64,000 nt of DNA from Microbacterium sp. SZ1 (lineage in GTDB: Bacteria; Actinomycetota; Actinomycetes; Actinomycetales; Microbacteriaceae): the NCBI RefSeq assembly GCF_002362255.1, contig NZ_LPVV01000034.1, forward strand, positions 124,001-188,000. The letters run 5' to 3'. Positions 16,326 to 25,545 of the stretch are shown here, one piece after another. Positions within the stretch are counted from its first letter, which is position 1; every line of letters begins with the position of its first letter. The translations under genes were made by a program, and so were the position numbers. The notes below the pieces were generated by a model. It saw nothing but the letters and a program-made list of their open reading frames with translations, had not been told where the DNA came from and searched no databases.

Positions 16326-17849
16326 ATGAAGCTCGCTGACGTCGTCACCACCGCCGAGACGGTGACGTCGACCTCCTCCCGTCTCGCGAAGATCGACGCC
16401 CTCGCGACCCTCCTCTCGACGGCGGATGCAGAGGAGCTGCCCGTCCTCGTCGGGTTGCTGCTCGCCGCGCCCCGCCAAGGCAGGCTCGGCGTCGGATGGC
16501 GCGGGCTGTCGGCGCTCGACGCGACACACGCCGCGGCCCCGGAACTGTCTCTGTCCGACGTCGACGTCGCGCTCGACGAGCTGGCGGCGTCGTCCGGGTC
16601 AGGGTCCGCCGCGGCTCGCACCGGCCTCCTCACCGACCTCGCGTCGCGCGCGACGGCGACCGAGTGGGATTTCCTCTCCCGTTCGATGCTCGGCGAACTG
16701 CGCACGGGCGCCCTTGCCGGGGTGCTGCTCGACGCCGTGGCGAGAGCGTCCGATCGCCCGGCCGATGTCGTGCGGCGCGCGGCGATGCTCTCGGGAGACC
16801 TCGGCGAGACGGCCGTGGTGGCGCTCACCGGCACCGAGGAGGAGCTCGACGCGATCGGACTCGCCGTCGGACGCCCCGTGCTGCCCATGCTCGCGGGCAC
16901 GGCCGCGACCCCGACCGCTGCTCTGGAGATCACCGGCGAGGCGTCGGTCGAATACAAGCTCGACGGCGCGCGGATCCAGGTGCACCGCCGCGGCGACGAC
17001 GTCAGCGTCTATACGCGCAGTCTGGCCGACGTGACGCACCGGGTTCCGGAGCTGGTCGAGATCGTCCGCGGCCTGCCCGTCGACGACGTCATCCTCGACG
17101 GCGAGACGCTGTCGCTCGATGAAGACGGCGGCCCCCGGCCTTTCCAGGAGACCATGTCGCGCTTCGGCGCCGACGCAGCCCGCGAGCTCGCGCTGCGCCC
17201 CTGGTTCTTCGATGTGCTGCACGTCGACGGCCGCGACCTCATCGACGAGCCCTTGTCGGTGCGGCTCGCCGAGCTCGAGCGGGTGGCGGCTGACTGGCGG
17301 ATGCCGGGCATCGTCACCGCCGACCCCGAGGCCGCCGAGCAGCTGTCACGCGACGCCCTCGCCGCCGGTCACGAAGGGGTGCTCGTCAAGGGCATCGACT
17401 CGACGTACACCGCCGGTCGACGCGGCAAGGCCTGGGTCAAGGTCAAGCCCGTCCTGACCTACGACCTCGTCGTCCTCGGTGCCGAATGGGGATCGGGACG
17501 CCGTCAGGGGTGGCTGTCGAACCTGCACCTCGGCGCCCGCGATGCCGACGGGGAGTTCGGCGAACCCGGAGGGTTCGTGATGGTGGGCAAGACGTTCAAA
17601 GGCCTCACCGACGAACTGCTGCGGTGGCAGACCGAGCAGTTCCCCGCGCACGAGACCCGCCGCACGCAGGGCACCGTCTTCCTCGATCCGCATTTCGTGG
17701 TCGAGATCGCGATCGACGGCGTCCAGCGCTCGCCTCGCTATCCGGGCGGGATCGCCCTGCGATTCGCGCGTGTGAAGAGCTACCGCGCCGACAAGACCCC
17801 GGCGGAGGCCGACACGATCCAGACGCTGCGGGGTCTCCGGCGGGGCTGA
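16326..17849 (+). CDS. ligB: ATP-dependent DNA ligase (LigB type)
   Basis: This 507-residue ligase seals DNA nicks. The nucleotidyl-transfer lysine is Lys211 in 'EYKLDGARIQVHR'. Other motifs are 'DVILDGETLSL', 'PWFFDVLHVDGRDL' and 'WVKVKPVLTYDLVVLGAEWG', followed by an OB-fold. Length fits the actinobacterial LigB group, accessory to the essential NAD ligase. CAGACT at 16314-16319 lies 6 bp before the ATG, so the transcript may be leaderless, though GCGGGG could be a weak ribosome site. Confidence 0.94.
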   Translation: MKLADVVTTAETVTSTSSRLAKIDALATLLSTADAEELPVLVGLLLAAPRQGRLGVGWRGLSALDATHAAAPELSLSDVDVALDELAASSGSGSAAARTGLLTDLASRATATEWDFLSRSMLGELRTGALAGVLLDAVARASDRPADVVRRAAMLSGDLGETAVVALTGTEEELDAIGLAVGRPVLPMLAGTAATPTAALEITGEASVEYKLDGARIQVHRRGDDVSVYTRSLADVTHRVPELVEIVRGLPVDDVILDGETLSLDEDGGPRPFQETMSRFGADAARELALRPWFFDVLHVDGRDLIDEPLSVRLAELERVAADWRMPGIVTADPEAAEQLSRDALAAGHEGVLVKGIDSTYTAGRRGKAWVKVKPVLTYDLVVLGAEWGSGRRQGWLSNLHLGARDADGEFGEPGGFVMVGKTFKGLTDELLRWQTEQFPAHETRRTQGTVFLDPHFVVEIAIDGVQRSPRYPGGIALRFARVKSYRADKTPAEADTIQTLRGLRRG

Positions 17850-17868
17850 GAGTCGCGCACGAGCAGGG

Positions 17869-18378
17869 TCAGGCCGTCGGGGGCAGCCCCAGGTCCTCCT
17901 CGCGAACCGTGCCCTGGAACGACCACGGGAAGTTGATCCACAGATCCGTGTCCTTCCAGGCGTAGTCCGGCTGGATGATCGTCGACGGCTTGGTGTAGAT
18001 GGTGACCGACCGCACGTCGGCGCCCTTGTCCTCGAGCAGCTGGACCGCGAGCGCAAGCGTGCGACCCGAGTCGGCGACGTCGTCGACGAGCAGCACGCGT
18101 CGGCCGTCGAGGTAGTCCATGTCGAGTGCCGGCGGCAGCACCTCCGGCGCGTCCAACACCGTGCCGATCCCCGTGTAGAACTCGACGTTGATCGCCCCGC
18201 AGTTCTTCGCACCGAGTCCATACGCGATGGCGCCGGCCGGAAGCAGCCCGCCGCGGGCGATCGCCACCACGACCTCCGGTTCGAAGCCGCTCTCCAGGAT
18301 CGATCGCGCGAGATCCCGCGTCGCCGAACCGAAACCATCCCAGGTGAGCGTCTCGCGCTCGATCGAAGCATCCGTCAC
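17869..18378 (-). CDS. phosphoribosyltransferase-domain protein
   Basis: The product of about 169 residues is a type I phosphoribosyltransferase fold with the PRPP loop 'RVLLVDDVADSGRTLALA' and an upstream 'VVVAIARGGLLPAGAIAYGLG'. Such proteins resemble xanthine/hypoxanthine phosphoribosyltransferases, but the substrate cannot be read from the sequence. Two GTG starts are possible: 18396, and 18378, which has GGGGGAG 9 bp upstream and which I chose. It converges on ligB and is divergent from the thiamine-diphosphate enzyme. Confidence 0.85.
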   Translation of the reverse strand: MTDASIERETLTWDGFGSATRDLARSILESGFEPEVVVAIARGGLLPAGAIAYGLGAKNCGAINVEFYTGIGTVLDAPEVLPPALDMDYLDGRRVLLVDDVADSGRTLALAVQLLEDKGADVRSVTIYTKPSTIIQPDYAWKDTDLWINFPWSFQGTVREEDLGLPPTA

Positions 18379-18415
18379 CGACTCATTCTCCCCCACCCGT
18401 GCTTCCGGTCCGCAC

Positions 18416-18462
18416 TAGAATCGAGGAGTCCGGCTCGACGCCGGTGCCTGAAAAAGAGGCAC
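18416..18462 (+). promoter_or_regulatory. -10 element and two leader hairpins before the TPP enzyme
   Basis: TAGAAT (18416-18421) is a likely -10. The predicted leader of about 115 nt starts with hairpin CCGGC-5 nt-GCCGG (18430-18444), directly followed by GTGCCT-7 nt-AGGCAC (18444-18462). I cannot match this to a known riboswitch class; it may be a simple stable leader or a regulatory element. Confidence 0.4.
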
Positions 18463-18538
18463 GAAGCCCCTCGCGACGACGCGGCGGCGAGACACATACG
18501 GAACGCATCTCTCCGTCACTGTCTCGAAAGGCCTTCGC

Positions 18539-20203
18539 ATGCCCACCGTGTCCGCGCACGTCGCCCTCACCCTCGCCCAGCACATCGACGCCGTCTTCGG
18601 AGTCATGGGCAACGGCAACGCCTACTTCCTCGACGCCCTCGAGACCCAGACGGATGCCGTGTTCACCGCCGTCCGCCACGAGCAGGGCGCCGTGGTCGCC
18701 GCCGACGCCCACTTCCGCGCCTCCGGACGCATCGCCGCCGGCACGTCGACGTACGGCGCCGGTTTCACGAACACCCTCACCGCCCTGGCCGAGGCGGTGC
18801 AGGCGCACGTGCCCCTCGTCCTGGTGGTCGGCGACGAGCCCACCTCCGGCCCCCGACCGTGGGACGTCGACCAGATCGCCCTCGCCTCCGCCGTCGGCGC
18901 TCGCACCTACACGGTCGGACGAGCGGATGCCGCGGCCACCACCGTCATCGCGATCGAGCACGCCCTGACCTATCGGGTGCCCGTCGTGCTCGCGATCCCC
19001 TATGACGTCGCGTCTCTGGAAGCGGGCCCCCTCCCCGCAGCGCCGGAGCCCCGCATCCCTGCCCCGCTCACCCCGCGCGGGGCGTTCGCCGACGGCATGC
19101 TCGACGACATCGCGGAGGCTCTTCGGGGCGCCGAACGTCCGTTCCTGCTCGCGGGACGCGGCGCCTGGCTCGCCGACGCGGGCGCGGCACTGGGCGAGCT
19201 CGCCGACCTGACCGGTGCGCTCACCGCCTCGTCGGCGCTCGGTCGCGGAGTCTTCCCCGCGGCGGAGTTCGACCTCGGCGTCACGGGCGGTTTCGGAGCG
19301 GACGGGGCCATGCAACTCGTGCGCTCCGCCGATGTCGCTGTCGTGTTCGGCGCGTCCCTCAACCAGTTCACGATGCGCTTCGGCGAGCTGTTCGCACCCG
19401 GCACCCGGGTCTTCCAGATCGACACGGCTCCCGCAGCGACCCACCCGCACGTGGGCGGGTTCGTGCGCGCCGACGCCCGGCTCGCGGCAGAAGCACTCGT
19501 GAATCGACTGCGCGCCGCATCTCCGAAGGAGAACGCGACAGCTGGCCCGTGGCGCGAGACGGTCGACGTGATGACGGCGCGCGCGTATGAGGCCGGCGAC
19601 GACCTCGCGCCCGACGGCCGGCTCGACCCGCGTTCGGCGGCTCGACGCATAGCCGAGCTCCTGCCGGACGACCGCGTCGTCGTCTCCGACGGCGGACACT
19701 TCATCGGCTGGGCGAACATGTACTGGCCCGTCGCGGCCCCGGACCGCATGATGATGGTCGGGACCGCCTTCCAATCGATCGGCCAGGGGTGGCCCAGCGT
19801 CGTCGGGGCTGCTCTCGCCCGGCGAGACTCCACGATCGTCCTCACGTCCGGCGACGGCGGAGGGCTCATGGCGATCGCCGACCTCGAATCCGCGGTGCGG
19901 GCGGCCGCAGGCCGCGGCATGGCCGTGATCTGGAACGACGCCGCCTATGGCGCCGAGGTGAACCTCTACGGCCTCAAGGGCCTCGCCGAGGGACCGATGC
20001 GCATCCCCGAGGTCGACTTCGCCGCGTTCGGCGCCGCAGTCGGCGCCGAGGGCGTCGTCGTGCGCACACTCGCCGACCTGGAGCGCCTGAGCAGTTGGGC
20101 GGCTGAGCCGCCGGCCGAGCGTCGCTTCCTCCTCCTCGACCTGCGGATCTCGGGCGACGTGATCGCTCCGTACCAGCAGGAGATCATCCGCGTGAACTCC
20201 TGA
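18539..20203 (+). CDS. thiamine-diphosphate-dependent enzyme of unknown substrate
   Basis: This 554-residue protein is built like acetolactate synthase or benzoylformate decarboxylase. The N-terminal pyrimidine-binding domain has likely catalytic Glu48 in 'AVRHEQGAVVAADAH'. A central domain carries 'VAVVFGASLNQFTMRFGELF'. The C-terminal pyrophosphate domain has 'TSGDGGGLMAIADLES' through 'WNDAAYGAEVNLYG' (GDG...N metal site). The segment 'GVMGNGNAYFLDAL' replaces the usual GVPG start. The ATG follows GAAAGG. No small ALS subunit is adjacent. It is probably a decarboxylase or lyase; the neighbouring PhzF gene gives no clear pathway. Confidence 0.85.
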   Translation: MPTVSAHVALTLAQHIDAVFGVMGNGNAYFLDALETQTDAVFTAVRHEQGAVVAADAHFRASGRIAAGTSTYGAGFTNTLTALAEAVQAHVPLVLVVGDEPTSGPRPWDVDQIALASAVGARTYTVGRADAAATTVIAIEHALTYRVPVVLAIPYDVASLEAGPLPAAPEPRIPAPLTPRGAFADGMLDDIAEALRGAERPFLLAGRGAWLADAGAALGELADLTGALTASSALGRGVFPAAEFDLGVTGGFGADGAMQLVRSADVAVVFGASLNQFTMRFGELFAPGTRVFQIDTAPAATHPHVGGFVRADARLAAEALVNRLRAASPKENATAGPWRETVDVMTARAYEAGDDLAPDGRLDPRSAARRIAELLPDDRVVVSDGGHFIGWANMYWPVAAPDRMMMVGTAFQSIGQGWPSVVGAALARRDSTIVLTSGDGGGLMAIADLESAVRAAAGRGMAVIWNDAAYGAEVNLYGLKGLAEGPMRIPEVDFAAFGAAVGAEGVVVRTLADLERLSSWAAEPPAERRFLLLDLRISGDVIAPYQQEIIRVNS

Positions 20204-20282
20204 GGCGCGCACCGGCGCGGTGATGGGTACGGGCCACCGCGAGCGCAGTGAGGAACGTCGACCACCTCGATAGGCTCGCGAC

Positions 20283-21140
20283 ATGACCTCCACCCCCGAC
20301 GTGCTGCGCTACAGCGCTTTCGCCGCGACCCCCGACGGCGGCAATCCCGCCGGGGTCGTGCTCGACGCCCCCGGTCTGACCGACGAGCGGATGCAGCAGA
20401 TCGCCGCCGAGGTCGGATACTCCGAGACCGCGTTCGTCGTCGCACGGGCAGCCGACTCCCCCGTTCCGCGGTACCGGGTGCGCTACTGGTCGCCCGCCGC
20501 AGAGGTGCCGTTCTGCGGACACGCGACCGTCGCGACCGCCGTCGCCCTCGCCGAGCGCGGCGGCGCCGGGGAGGTCGTCTTCGACACGGACGCGGGGCCG
20601 GTCGCGCTGCGATCGAGAATCGAGCCGGGCGGGGCGGCCATCGTCTCGTTCACCAGTGTCGAGCCCGAGGTGCGCGACCTCGACGACGATGTGCTCGGTC
20701 GACTCCTCGCCCTCCTCGGCATCGCCCGCGACGATCTCGACCCGCGGTTCCCGCCGAAGGAGTCGTTCGCCGGCAACTGGCACCCCGTCGTGACGATCGC
20801 CGACCGGGAGCTCTTCGACCAGTTCCGATTCGCGCCGCGGGAGGTCGCCGCACTCATGCGAGAACAGGGGTGGCTCGGCACGGTGACCGTGCTGCACGCC
20901 CTTGGCCCCGTCGACTTCGATGCGCGCAACCTGTTCCCCGTGGGGCGGATCACCGAGGACCCGGCGACGGGCTCCGCCGCGGCATCCGTGGGCGCGTACC
21001 TCCGCGATCTGGGGTACGTGGAGCGCAGCATCCGGATCCACCAGGGCGCGCATGTGCGCCGACCGAGCCTGCTCACGGTCACGATCCCCGACGCCGGCGG
21101 CATCGAGGTGTCGGGCGGCGCGACCCGGATGATGAGCTGA
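20283..21140 (+). CDS. PhzF-family isomerase/epimerase-like protein
   Basis: The 285-residue PhzF fold (diaminopimelate-epimerase superfamily) has 'GGNPAGVVLDAPG', 'YSETAFVV', 'VPFCGHATVATAVALAERG' and 'TEDPATGSAAASVGAYL', all canonical. PhzF itself isomerises a dihydro-hydroxyanthranilate, but most homologues have unknown substrates and no phenazine genes occur here. TAGGCT (20271-20276) sits exactly 6 bp before the ATG with no ribosome site, indicating a leaderless transcript. Confidence 0.9.
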   Translation: MTSTPDVLRYSAFAATPDGGNPAGVVLDAPGLTDERMQQIAAEVGYSETAFVVARAADSPVPRYRVRYWSPAAEVPFCGHATVATAVALAERGGAGEVVFDTDAGPVALRSRIEPGGAAIVSFTSVEPEVRDLDDDVLGRLLALLGIARDDLDPRFPPKESFAGNWHPVVTIADRELFDQFRFAPREVAALMREQGWLGTVTVLHALGPVDFDARNLFPVGRITEDPATGSAAASVGAYLRDLGYVERSIRIHQGAHVRRPSLLTVTIPDAGGIEVSGGATRMMS

Positions 21141-21193
21141 CCGTCCGTCCCGCGGGCGCTCTCCCGCGCCTGCGACTTCCGTCTTCCCTGCAC

Positions 21194-21254
21194 CTTCTGC
21201 GGCCACGGGTGACTACTGCGGCCTCGGCGCGCGAGGACGGCCGCAGAAGTGACC
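21194..21254. repeat. long inverted repeat / hairpin
   Basis: Arms at 21208-21223 (GGTGACTACTGCGGCC) and 21239-21254 (GGCCGCAGAAGTGACC) pair at 14 of 16 positions around a 15-base loop. An alternative left arm CTTCTGCGGCC (21194-21204) pairs perfectly with 21239-21249. It lies between convergent genes, so it could be a bidirectional terminator or a dispersed palindrome; 'TTCTGCG' arms recur in the palindrome at 35531-35597. Confidence 0.6.
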
Positions 21255-21363
21255 GATCACCGCAGAACGTGTACCGGCGTCGCTCGGCGACATCGCCTCC
21301 GGTGCCCGCGTGCTGTTCCCCTCCGGAGCCCCGGAAGCGCTGCTCACCATCGTGGAGCGATGA
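21253..21363 (+). pseudogene. possible C-terminal remnant of a lost gene
   Basis: A 36-codon open stretch ends in TGA at 21361-21363 and reads like true coding sequence (LGDIASGARVLFPSGAPEAL, then LTIVER). There is no start codon or ribosome site at its 5' end. I cannot name the parent family. Confidence 0.3.
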
Positions 21364-21390
21364 CGAGCAGCGCCTGACCGGGCCCGAACG

Positions 21391-21490
21391 GCGAGCCGGC
21401 TCAGAACTGCACACCCCCGGATATTCACGACCGCGAGCGGCTCAGAACTGCGAACGCCCCCGAATCCTGGCGACCACGAGCGGCTCAGGG
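21391..21490. repeat. imperfect tandem repeat, units of about 43 bp
   Basis: GCGAG(C)CGGCTCAGAACTGC occurs at 21391 and 21433, and CGAGCGGCTCAG again near 21478. The offsets are about 42 and 43 bp, with diverged spacers rich in C runs. It is non-coding as far as I can see. Confidence 0.6.
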
Positions 21491-21530
21491 CCGTGAAGGA
21501 GTCCGGACCCTCGGGAGTGCCGCGAACAGG

Positions 21531-21911
21531 TCAGGCCTGTGCGCTGTAGTCGGGCAGCTCCTGCAGGGTCCACGTGTTGCCGTCCGGGTCGTCGAACCAG
21601 ACGAACCGCCCCCACCCCAGATCTTCGACGCCCCGCGCCTCGACGCCTTGGGCGGTCAGCTGCGCCTTCGCCTCTTCGGCGTTGGGCACGACGACCTGGA
21701 TGGTCTTCTGCTGACCGGGCTCGAGCGGGATGTCGAGTCCGGTGCCGAACGCGATCGAGCACGCCGACCCGGGAGGGGTCATCTGCACGAACCGCAGCCC
21801 CTCGGCCGGCGTGTGATCGTGATCGGGGTTGAATCCGATCTTCGTGTAGAAGTCCTTCGCACGGTCGACATCGCTCACCGGCATGAAGATGAGCTCGATC
21901 TTCCACGACAT
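21531..21911 (-). CDS. VOC-family (glyoxalase/bleomycin-resistance fold) protein
   Basis: The 126-residue single-domain protein has the paired beta-alpha-beta3 pattern: 'MPVSDVDRAKDFYTKIGF' at the N-terminus and 'WGRFVWFDDPDGNTWTLQELP' at the C-terminus. The Glu in the final strand (TLQE) is a typical metal ligand. AGGAGGG lies 8 bp before the ATG at 21911 and decides this start; the frame is open much further upstream. Specific activity is unknown. It is on the same strand as the monooxygenase but separated from it by about 270 bp. Confidence 0.88.
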   Translation of the reverse strand: MSWKIELIFMPVSDVDRAKDFYTKIGFNPDHDHTPAEGLRFVQMTPPGSACSIAFGTGLDIPLEPGQQKTIQVVVPNAEEAKAQLTAQGVEARGVEDLGWGRFVWFDDPDGNTWTLQELPDYSAQA

Positions 21912-22180
21912 GGTGTCACCCTCCTGGCGGGCATCGGCGCCCGCACGCGACTCACCGTACGCGGGGCCACCGACATCGCACCAGTGCTCGCGACGGTCAC
22001 CCTGCGCGGGTATATCGGCATGAGACCGGCATCCCGCTCCGTATCGACGGAGATCGCACGCAACGAAGGACCGAATCCCGGGAAAACTCCTGCATCGCGC
22101 GAGATCTCCTGCAATACGCGTGCGCGCCTCTGCCAGCCCACGCACCACGCAAGAACTCGTACTCGCGACGCGCGAGCAGC

Positions 22181-24046
22181 TCAGGATGCCGGCAGCAGCA
22201 TCCCCGCCAGGAACGACTCGAGCTCGTCGACCGCATCGAGCGGCAGCACGGCGGCGACGTACTGATCGGGCCGCACGACGACCACCACCCCGTCTCTCGA
22301 CAGCTCTCGAGCGTCGAAGATGTCGACCTCGGTCCACTTCGAGGGTCCGGCCGCATAGACCTTCTCCCAGTCGGTGAGCCCGAGCGGACCGGTCTTGGGC
22401 TGGAACAGCGCCGGCGCCGTCGTGACCTCCACCTTTTCGTACGGCTGCTGGTAGACGGCCTTCACATCGAACACGGCGTCGACGTCGGCATCCGGCGGGG
22501 TGTAGCGCGCGAACACGGGAGCGGCCGCGGCCGCCCACGCGGCGAGCGCCGACGCGTCGCGGTCGCCGAACGCGTAGACGCGCCAGCGGCCGTCCGCGCG
22601 AGCGTGGTGACCGAGATGGATAACGTTGCCGTCGGCGACCCGCACCACCTCGGCCGACTTGAACCGCTTGCCGATCGGGAAGCCCGCGGCCAGCTGCTGA
22701 TGCGCGTCACGAGCCGTGATCATCGACTCGCTGTACTGGGTCATGAACCCGGAGGGGAACTCCGCGGTCGCGAGGTAGTAGGTCGCGAGGTCGCCGGGGT
22801 CGGTGATCTCCGACGGCTTCCGAGCCATGAGCGACGACCACTCCCGGTCGAAGTCGATGAGCTGCTGCGCGACGGGCCGTCGCTCGGCCGAGTAGGTCGA
22901 GAGCAGAGACTCCGGCGCCATCCCGGACAGTACCGATCCGAGCTTCCAGCCGAGGTTGAAGCCGTCCTGCATCGACACGTTCATGCCCTGCCCAGCCTTG
23001 GCGCTGTGCGTGTGGCAGGCGTCGCCGGTGAGGAACACCCGCGGGGTGCGACCCGAGCCGTCGATCACATCGTCGAAGCCGTCGGTCACCCGGTGCCCGA
23101 CCTCGTAGACGCTGTGCCAGGCGACCTCCTTCACGTCGATCGAGTACGGATGGAGGATCGCGTTCGCCTTGCGGATGATCTCCTCGATCGGCGTCTGCCG
23201 CACGCGATGGTCGTCGTCCGCGGCGACCTCGCCGAGGTCGATGTACATGCGGCTGAGGTAGCCGCCCTCGCGGGGGATGTGCAGGATGTTCCCGGCCTCC
23301 GAGTTGATCGCGCACTTGGTGCGCCAATCGGGGAAGTCCGTGTTCACCAGCACGTCCATGACGCCCCACGCGTGTGCGGCGCTGGCGCCGACGTGCGTGC
23401 GGCCGATGGCCTGGCGCACCCCGCTGCGTGCGCCGTCGCAGCCCACGACGTACTTCGCGCGGATCGTCCGCTCCTCACCCGCGCGCTCCCCCGCCGAGTG
23501 CCGCACGCCGACCTCGACGGGGTACTCGCCCTCGTCGTGCACGGTCAGACCCGTGAACTCCACGCCGTAGTCGGGCGCGAGCCGCGCGGGACCGTGGGCT
23601 GCCGCCTCGGCGAAGTAGTCGAGCACGCGCGCCTGGTTCACGATCAGGTGCGGGAACTCGCAGATGTCGTACGCGTAGTCGGCCGTGCGCGAGGTGCGGA
23701 CGATCTCATCAGGCTTCTCGGGGTCGGGTCCCCAGAAGTTCATCCAGCCGATGTTGTACGCCTCCGCGATGATGCGCTCGGCGAAGCCGAACGCCTGGAA
23801 GGTCTCGACGCTGCGCGGCTGGATGCCGTCGGCCTGGCCCAGCACGAGGCGGCCTTCGCGCTTCTCGATGATGCGCGTGGTCACCCCCGGGTACTGCGCC
23901 ATCTGCGCGGCGAGGAGCATCCCTGCCGGCCCTGAGCCGACGATGAGGACGTCGACCTCGTCGGGCAGGTCGCCGGGGTGCTCGGCGACCTGCGCGGGCA
24001 GCACCCGCGGGTCTCCGGACACGTAGCCGTGGTGGTGGAACTGCAT
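22181..24046 (-). CDS. FAD-dependent aromatic monooxygenase (3-hydroxybenzoate 4-monooxygenase / phenol hydroxylase family)
   Basis: This 621-residue class A flavoprotein hydroxylase has the FAD Rossmann motif 'VLIVGSGPAGMLLA' (residues 33-46). The second motif is 'YVVGCDGARSGVRQAIG', and the ribityl-binding motif is 'VFLTGDACHTHSAKAGQG' near residue 330. The C-terminal domain is thioredoxin-like, as in phenol 2-monooxygenase. Length and details fit the MobA group, which hydroxylates 3-hydroxybenzoate at C4. Next to a homoprotocatechuate meta-cleavage operon it more likely converts 3- or 4-hydroxyphenylacetate to 3,4-dihydroxyphenylacetate (inference). It is 49 bp downstream of the transporter on the same strand, apparently one unit. 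Confidence 0.88.
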   Translation of the reverse strand: MQFHHHGYVSGDPRVLPAQVAEHPGDLPDEVDVLIVGSGPAGMLLAAQMAQYPGVTTRIIEKREGRLVLGQADGIQPRSVETFQAFGFAERIIAEAYNIGWMNFWGPDPEKPDEIVRTSRTADYAYDICEFPHLIVNQARVLDYFAEAAAHGPARLAPDYGVEFTGLTVHDEGEYPVEVGVRHSAGERAGEERTIRAKYVVGCDGARSGVRQAIGRTHVGASAAHAWGVMDVLVNTDFPDWRTKCAINSEAGNILHIPREGGYLSRMYIDLGEVAADDDHRVRQTPIEEIIRKANAILHPYSIDVKEVAWHSVYEVGHRVTDGFDDVIDGSGRTPRVFLTGDACHTHSAKAGQGMNVSMQDGFNLGWKLGSVLSGMAPESLLSTYSAERRPVAQQLIDFDREWSSLMARKPSEITDPGDLATYYLATAEFPSGFMTQYSESMITARDAHQQLAAGFPIGKRFKSAEVVRVADGNVIHLGHHARADGRWRVYAFGDRDASALAAWAAAAAPVFARYTPPDADVDAVFDVKAVYQQPYEKVEVTTAPALFQPKTGPLGLTDWEKVYAAGPSKWTEVDIFDARELSRDGVVVVVRPDQYVAAVLPLDAVDELESFLAGMLLPAS

Positions 24047-24095
24047 CGTCGTCGATCCCTTCCGGATGTGACTATTCTCTCGCGAAGGCGGCGGC

Positions 24096-25475
24096 TCAGG
24101 CGCGGGCGAGGCCGCGGACGGGACTCACCGACTGCTCCTCCTCGTGGTCGGGTCCGAGCGGGATGCCGGAGCGGTCGCGCAGCAGCAGCGTGGCGATGAG
24201 TCCCAGCACGGTCATGCCGGCGAGGTACCACGTGACGGCCTGCGTGGAGCCGGTCGCCTGCACGATCGCGGTCGCGATGGTCGGAGCGAACGCGCCTCCG
24301 GCGATCGCGCCGATCGCGTACGAGATGGAGACGCCGGAGAAGCGGATGCTCGCGGGGAACAGCTCCGTGTACAGCGCCGCCTGCGGGCCGTACGTGAAGC
24401 CGAGGCCGATCGTGAGGATCGCGAGTCCTGCGAACAGGAGACCGATCTGACCCGTGTTCACGAGCGGGAAGAGCGTGAACACACCCACGAGCTGCAGGAT
24501 CCAGCCGACGACGTAGGTCGTGCGGCGTCCGATGCGGTCGGAGACCCAGCCCGCGAGCAGGGTCGTGACCAGCCAGGTGACGGCGGAGCCGGCGACGGCC
24601 CAGAGCACCGGTCCGCGCTCGAGACCGATCGGCCCCTCGGGGTTCGTGGCGTAGCCCTGGATGTATCCGCCCGTGGTCATGTAGCCGACGGCGTTGTTCC
24701 CGGCGAACACGAACGCGGCGATGATCACGAGCAGCAGGTGCTTCTTGAAGAGCTGCACGATCGGCATCCGGGCGCGCTCCTTGCGCTCAGCGAGTTCGGC
24801 GAACACCGGGCTCTCCTCGACGCGACGACGCACGTAGTATCCGACGAGGATGAGCACGACGCTCAGCAGGAACGGCACGCGCCACCCCCAGGAGAGGAAC
24901 TGGTCGCCCGGCGCGATCGCCGTCATGAGCGCCATCACACCGGACGCGAGCAGCAGGCCGAGCGGCACCCCGATCTGCGGCGAGGCGCCGAAGATGCCCC
25001 GCTTGGTCTTGGGGGCGTGCTCGACGGCCATGAGCACCGCACCGCCCCACTCGCCGCCGGCCGAGATGCCCTGGATGATGCGGAGCAGCACGAGAAGCAC
25101 GGGGGCGGTGATCCCGATCGCCTGGTACGTGGGAAGGATGCCGATGAGGGCGGTGGCCGCCCCCATCAGGATCAGCGTCCACATGAGCACGGTCTTGCGG
25201 CCGAGCTTGTCGCCGTAGTGGCCGGCGAGGAACGCGCCGAGCGGACGGAACAGGAAGCTCACCCCGACCGTCGCGAACGCGATCAGCGCGCTGTTGGCAC
25301 CGAGCGGCTCGAAGAACAGCTGGCCGAACACGAGGCCGACCGCGGTGGCGTAGATGAAGAAGTCGTACCACTCGACGGTGGTGCCGACGACGGTGGCGAA
25401 CACGACGCGTCGCCGGTCGGTCGCGGAGGCGATGGTGCCGGTGGGGGTGAATCCCGCCTGTGGCTGCCCGCTCAT
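24096..25475 (-). CDS. MHS-family (MFS) aromatic-acid/metabolite:proton symporter
   Basis: This membrane protein of about 459 residues has twelve predicted helices. The sugar-porter/MHS signature 'GHYGDKLGRKTVLMW' lies after helix 2, and 'RIIQGISAGGEWGGAVLMAVEHAPKTKRG' (shown in part) is the classic metabolite:H+ symporter motif of ShiA, ProP and KgtP relatives. An AAAGGAGAT ribosome site precedes the ATG at 25475. The frame stays open far upstream, but that part is antisense to the next gene. Beside the catabolic genes it probably imports hydroxyphenylacetate or a related acid. Confidence 0.9.
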   Translation of the reverse strand: MSGQPQAGFTPTGTIASATDRRRVVFATVVGTTVEWYDFFIYATAVGLVFGQLFFEPLGANSALIAFATVGVSFLFRPLGAFLAGHYGDKLGRKTVLMWTLILMGAATALIGILPTYQAIGITAPVLLVLLRIIQGISAGGEWGGAVLMAVEHAPKTKRGIFGASPQIGVPLGLLLASGVMALMTAIAPGDQFLSWGWRVPFLLSVVLILVGYYVRRRVEESPVFAELAERKERARMPIVQLFKKHLLLVIIAAFVFAGNNAVGYMTTGGYIQGYATNPEGPIGLERGPVLWAVAGSAVTWLVTTLLAGWVSDRIGRRTTYVVGWILQLVGVFTLFPLVNTGQIGLLFAGLAILTIGLGFTYGPQAALYTELFPASIRFSGVSISYAIGAIAGGAFAPTIATAIVQATGSTQAVTWYLAGMTVLGLIATLLLRDRSGIPLGPDHEEEQSVSPVRGLARA

Positions 25476-25545
25476 GGGTATCTCCTTTGATGGTGACGGC
25501 TCTGTCACGGCATCCGCGCGATCCGCATGAGCGGGGAGGGCATGG

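Larger units (their letters stand above)
21141..21530. other. 390-bp gap between PhzF and VOC genes
   Basis: No intact gene is visible. The gap holds, in order, a long hairpin (21194-21254), a short coding-like remnant (21253-21363) and a tandem repeat of about 43 bp (21391-21490). Together these suggest a decayed gene and repeat accumulation between convergent genes. Confidence 0.6.

Noticed and set aside
20283..21140. Phenazine biosynthesis PhzF
   Set aside because: The fold matches PhzF, but no other phenazine gene is in the window and most homologues are of unknown function.
22181..24046. HpaB (4-hydroxyphenylacetate 3-monooxygenase, two-component)
   Set aside because: The protein has the FAD motifs of single-component class A hydroxylases, not the HpaB fold, and no flavin reductase gene is adjacent.
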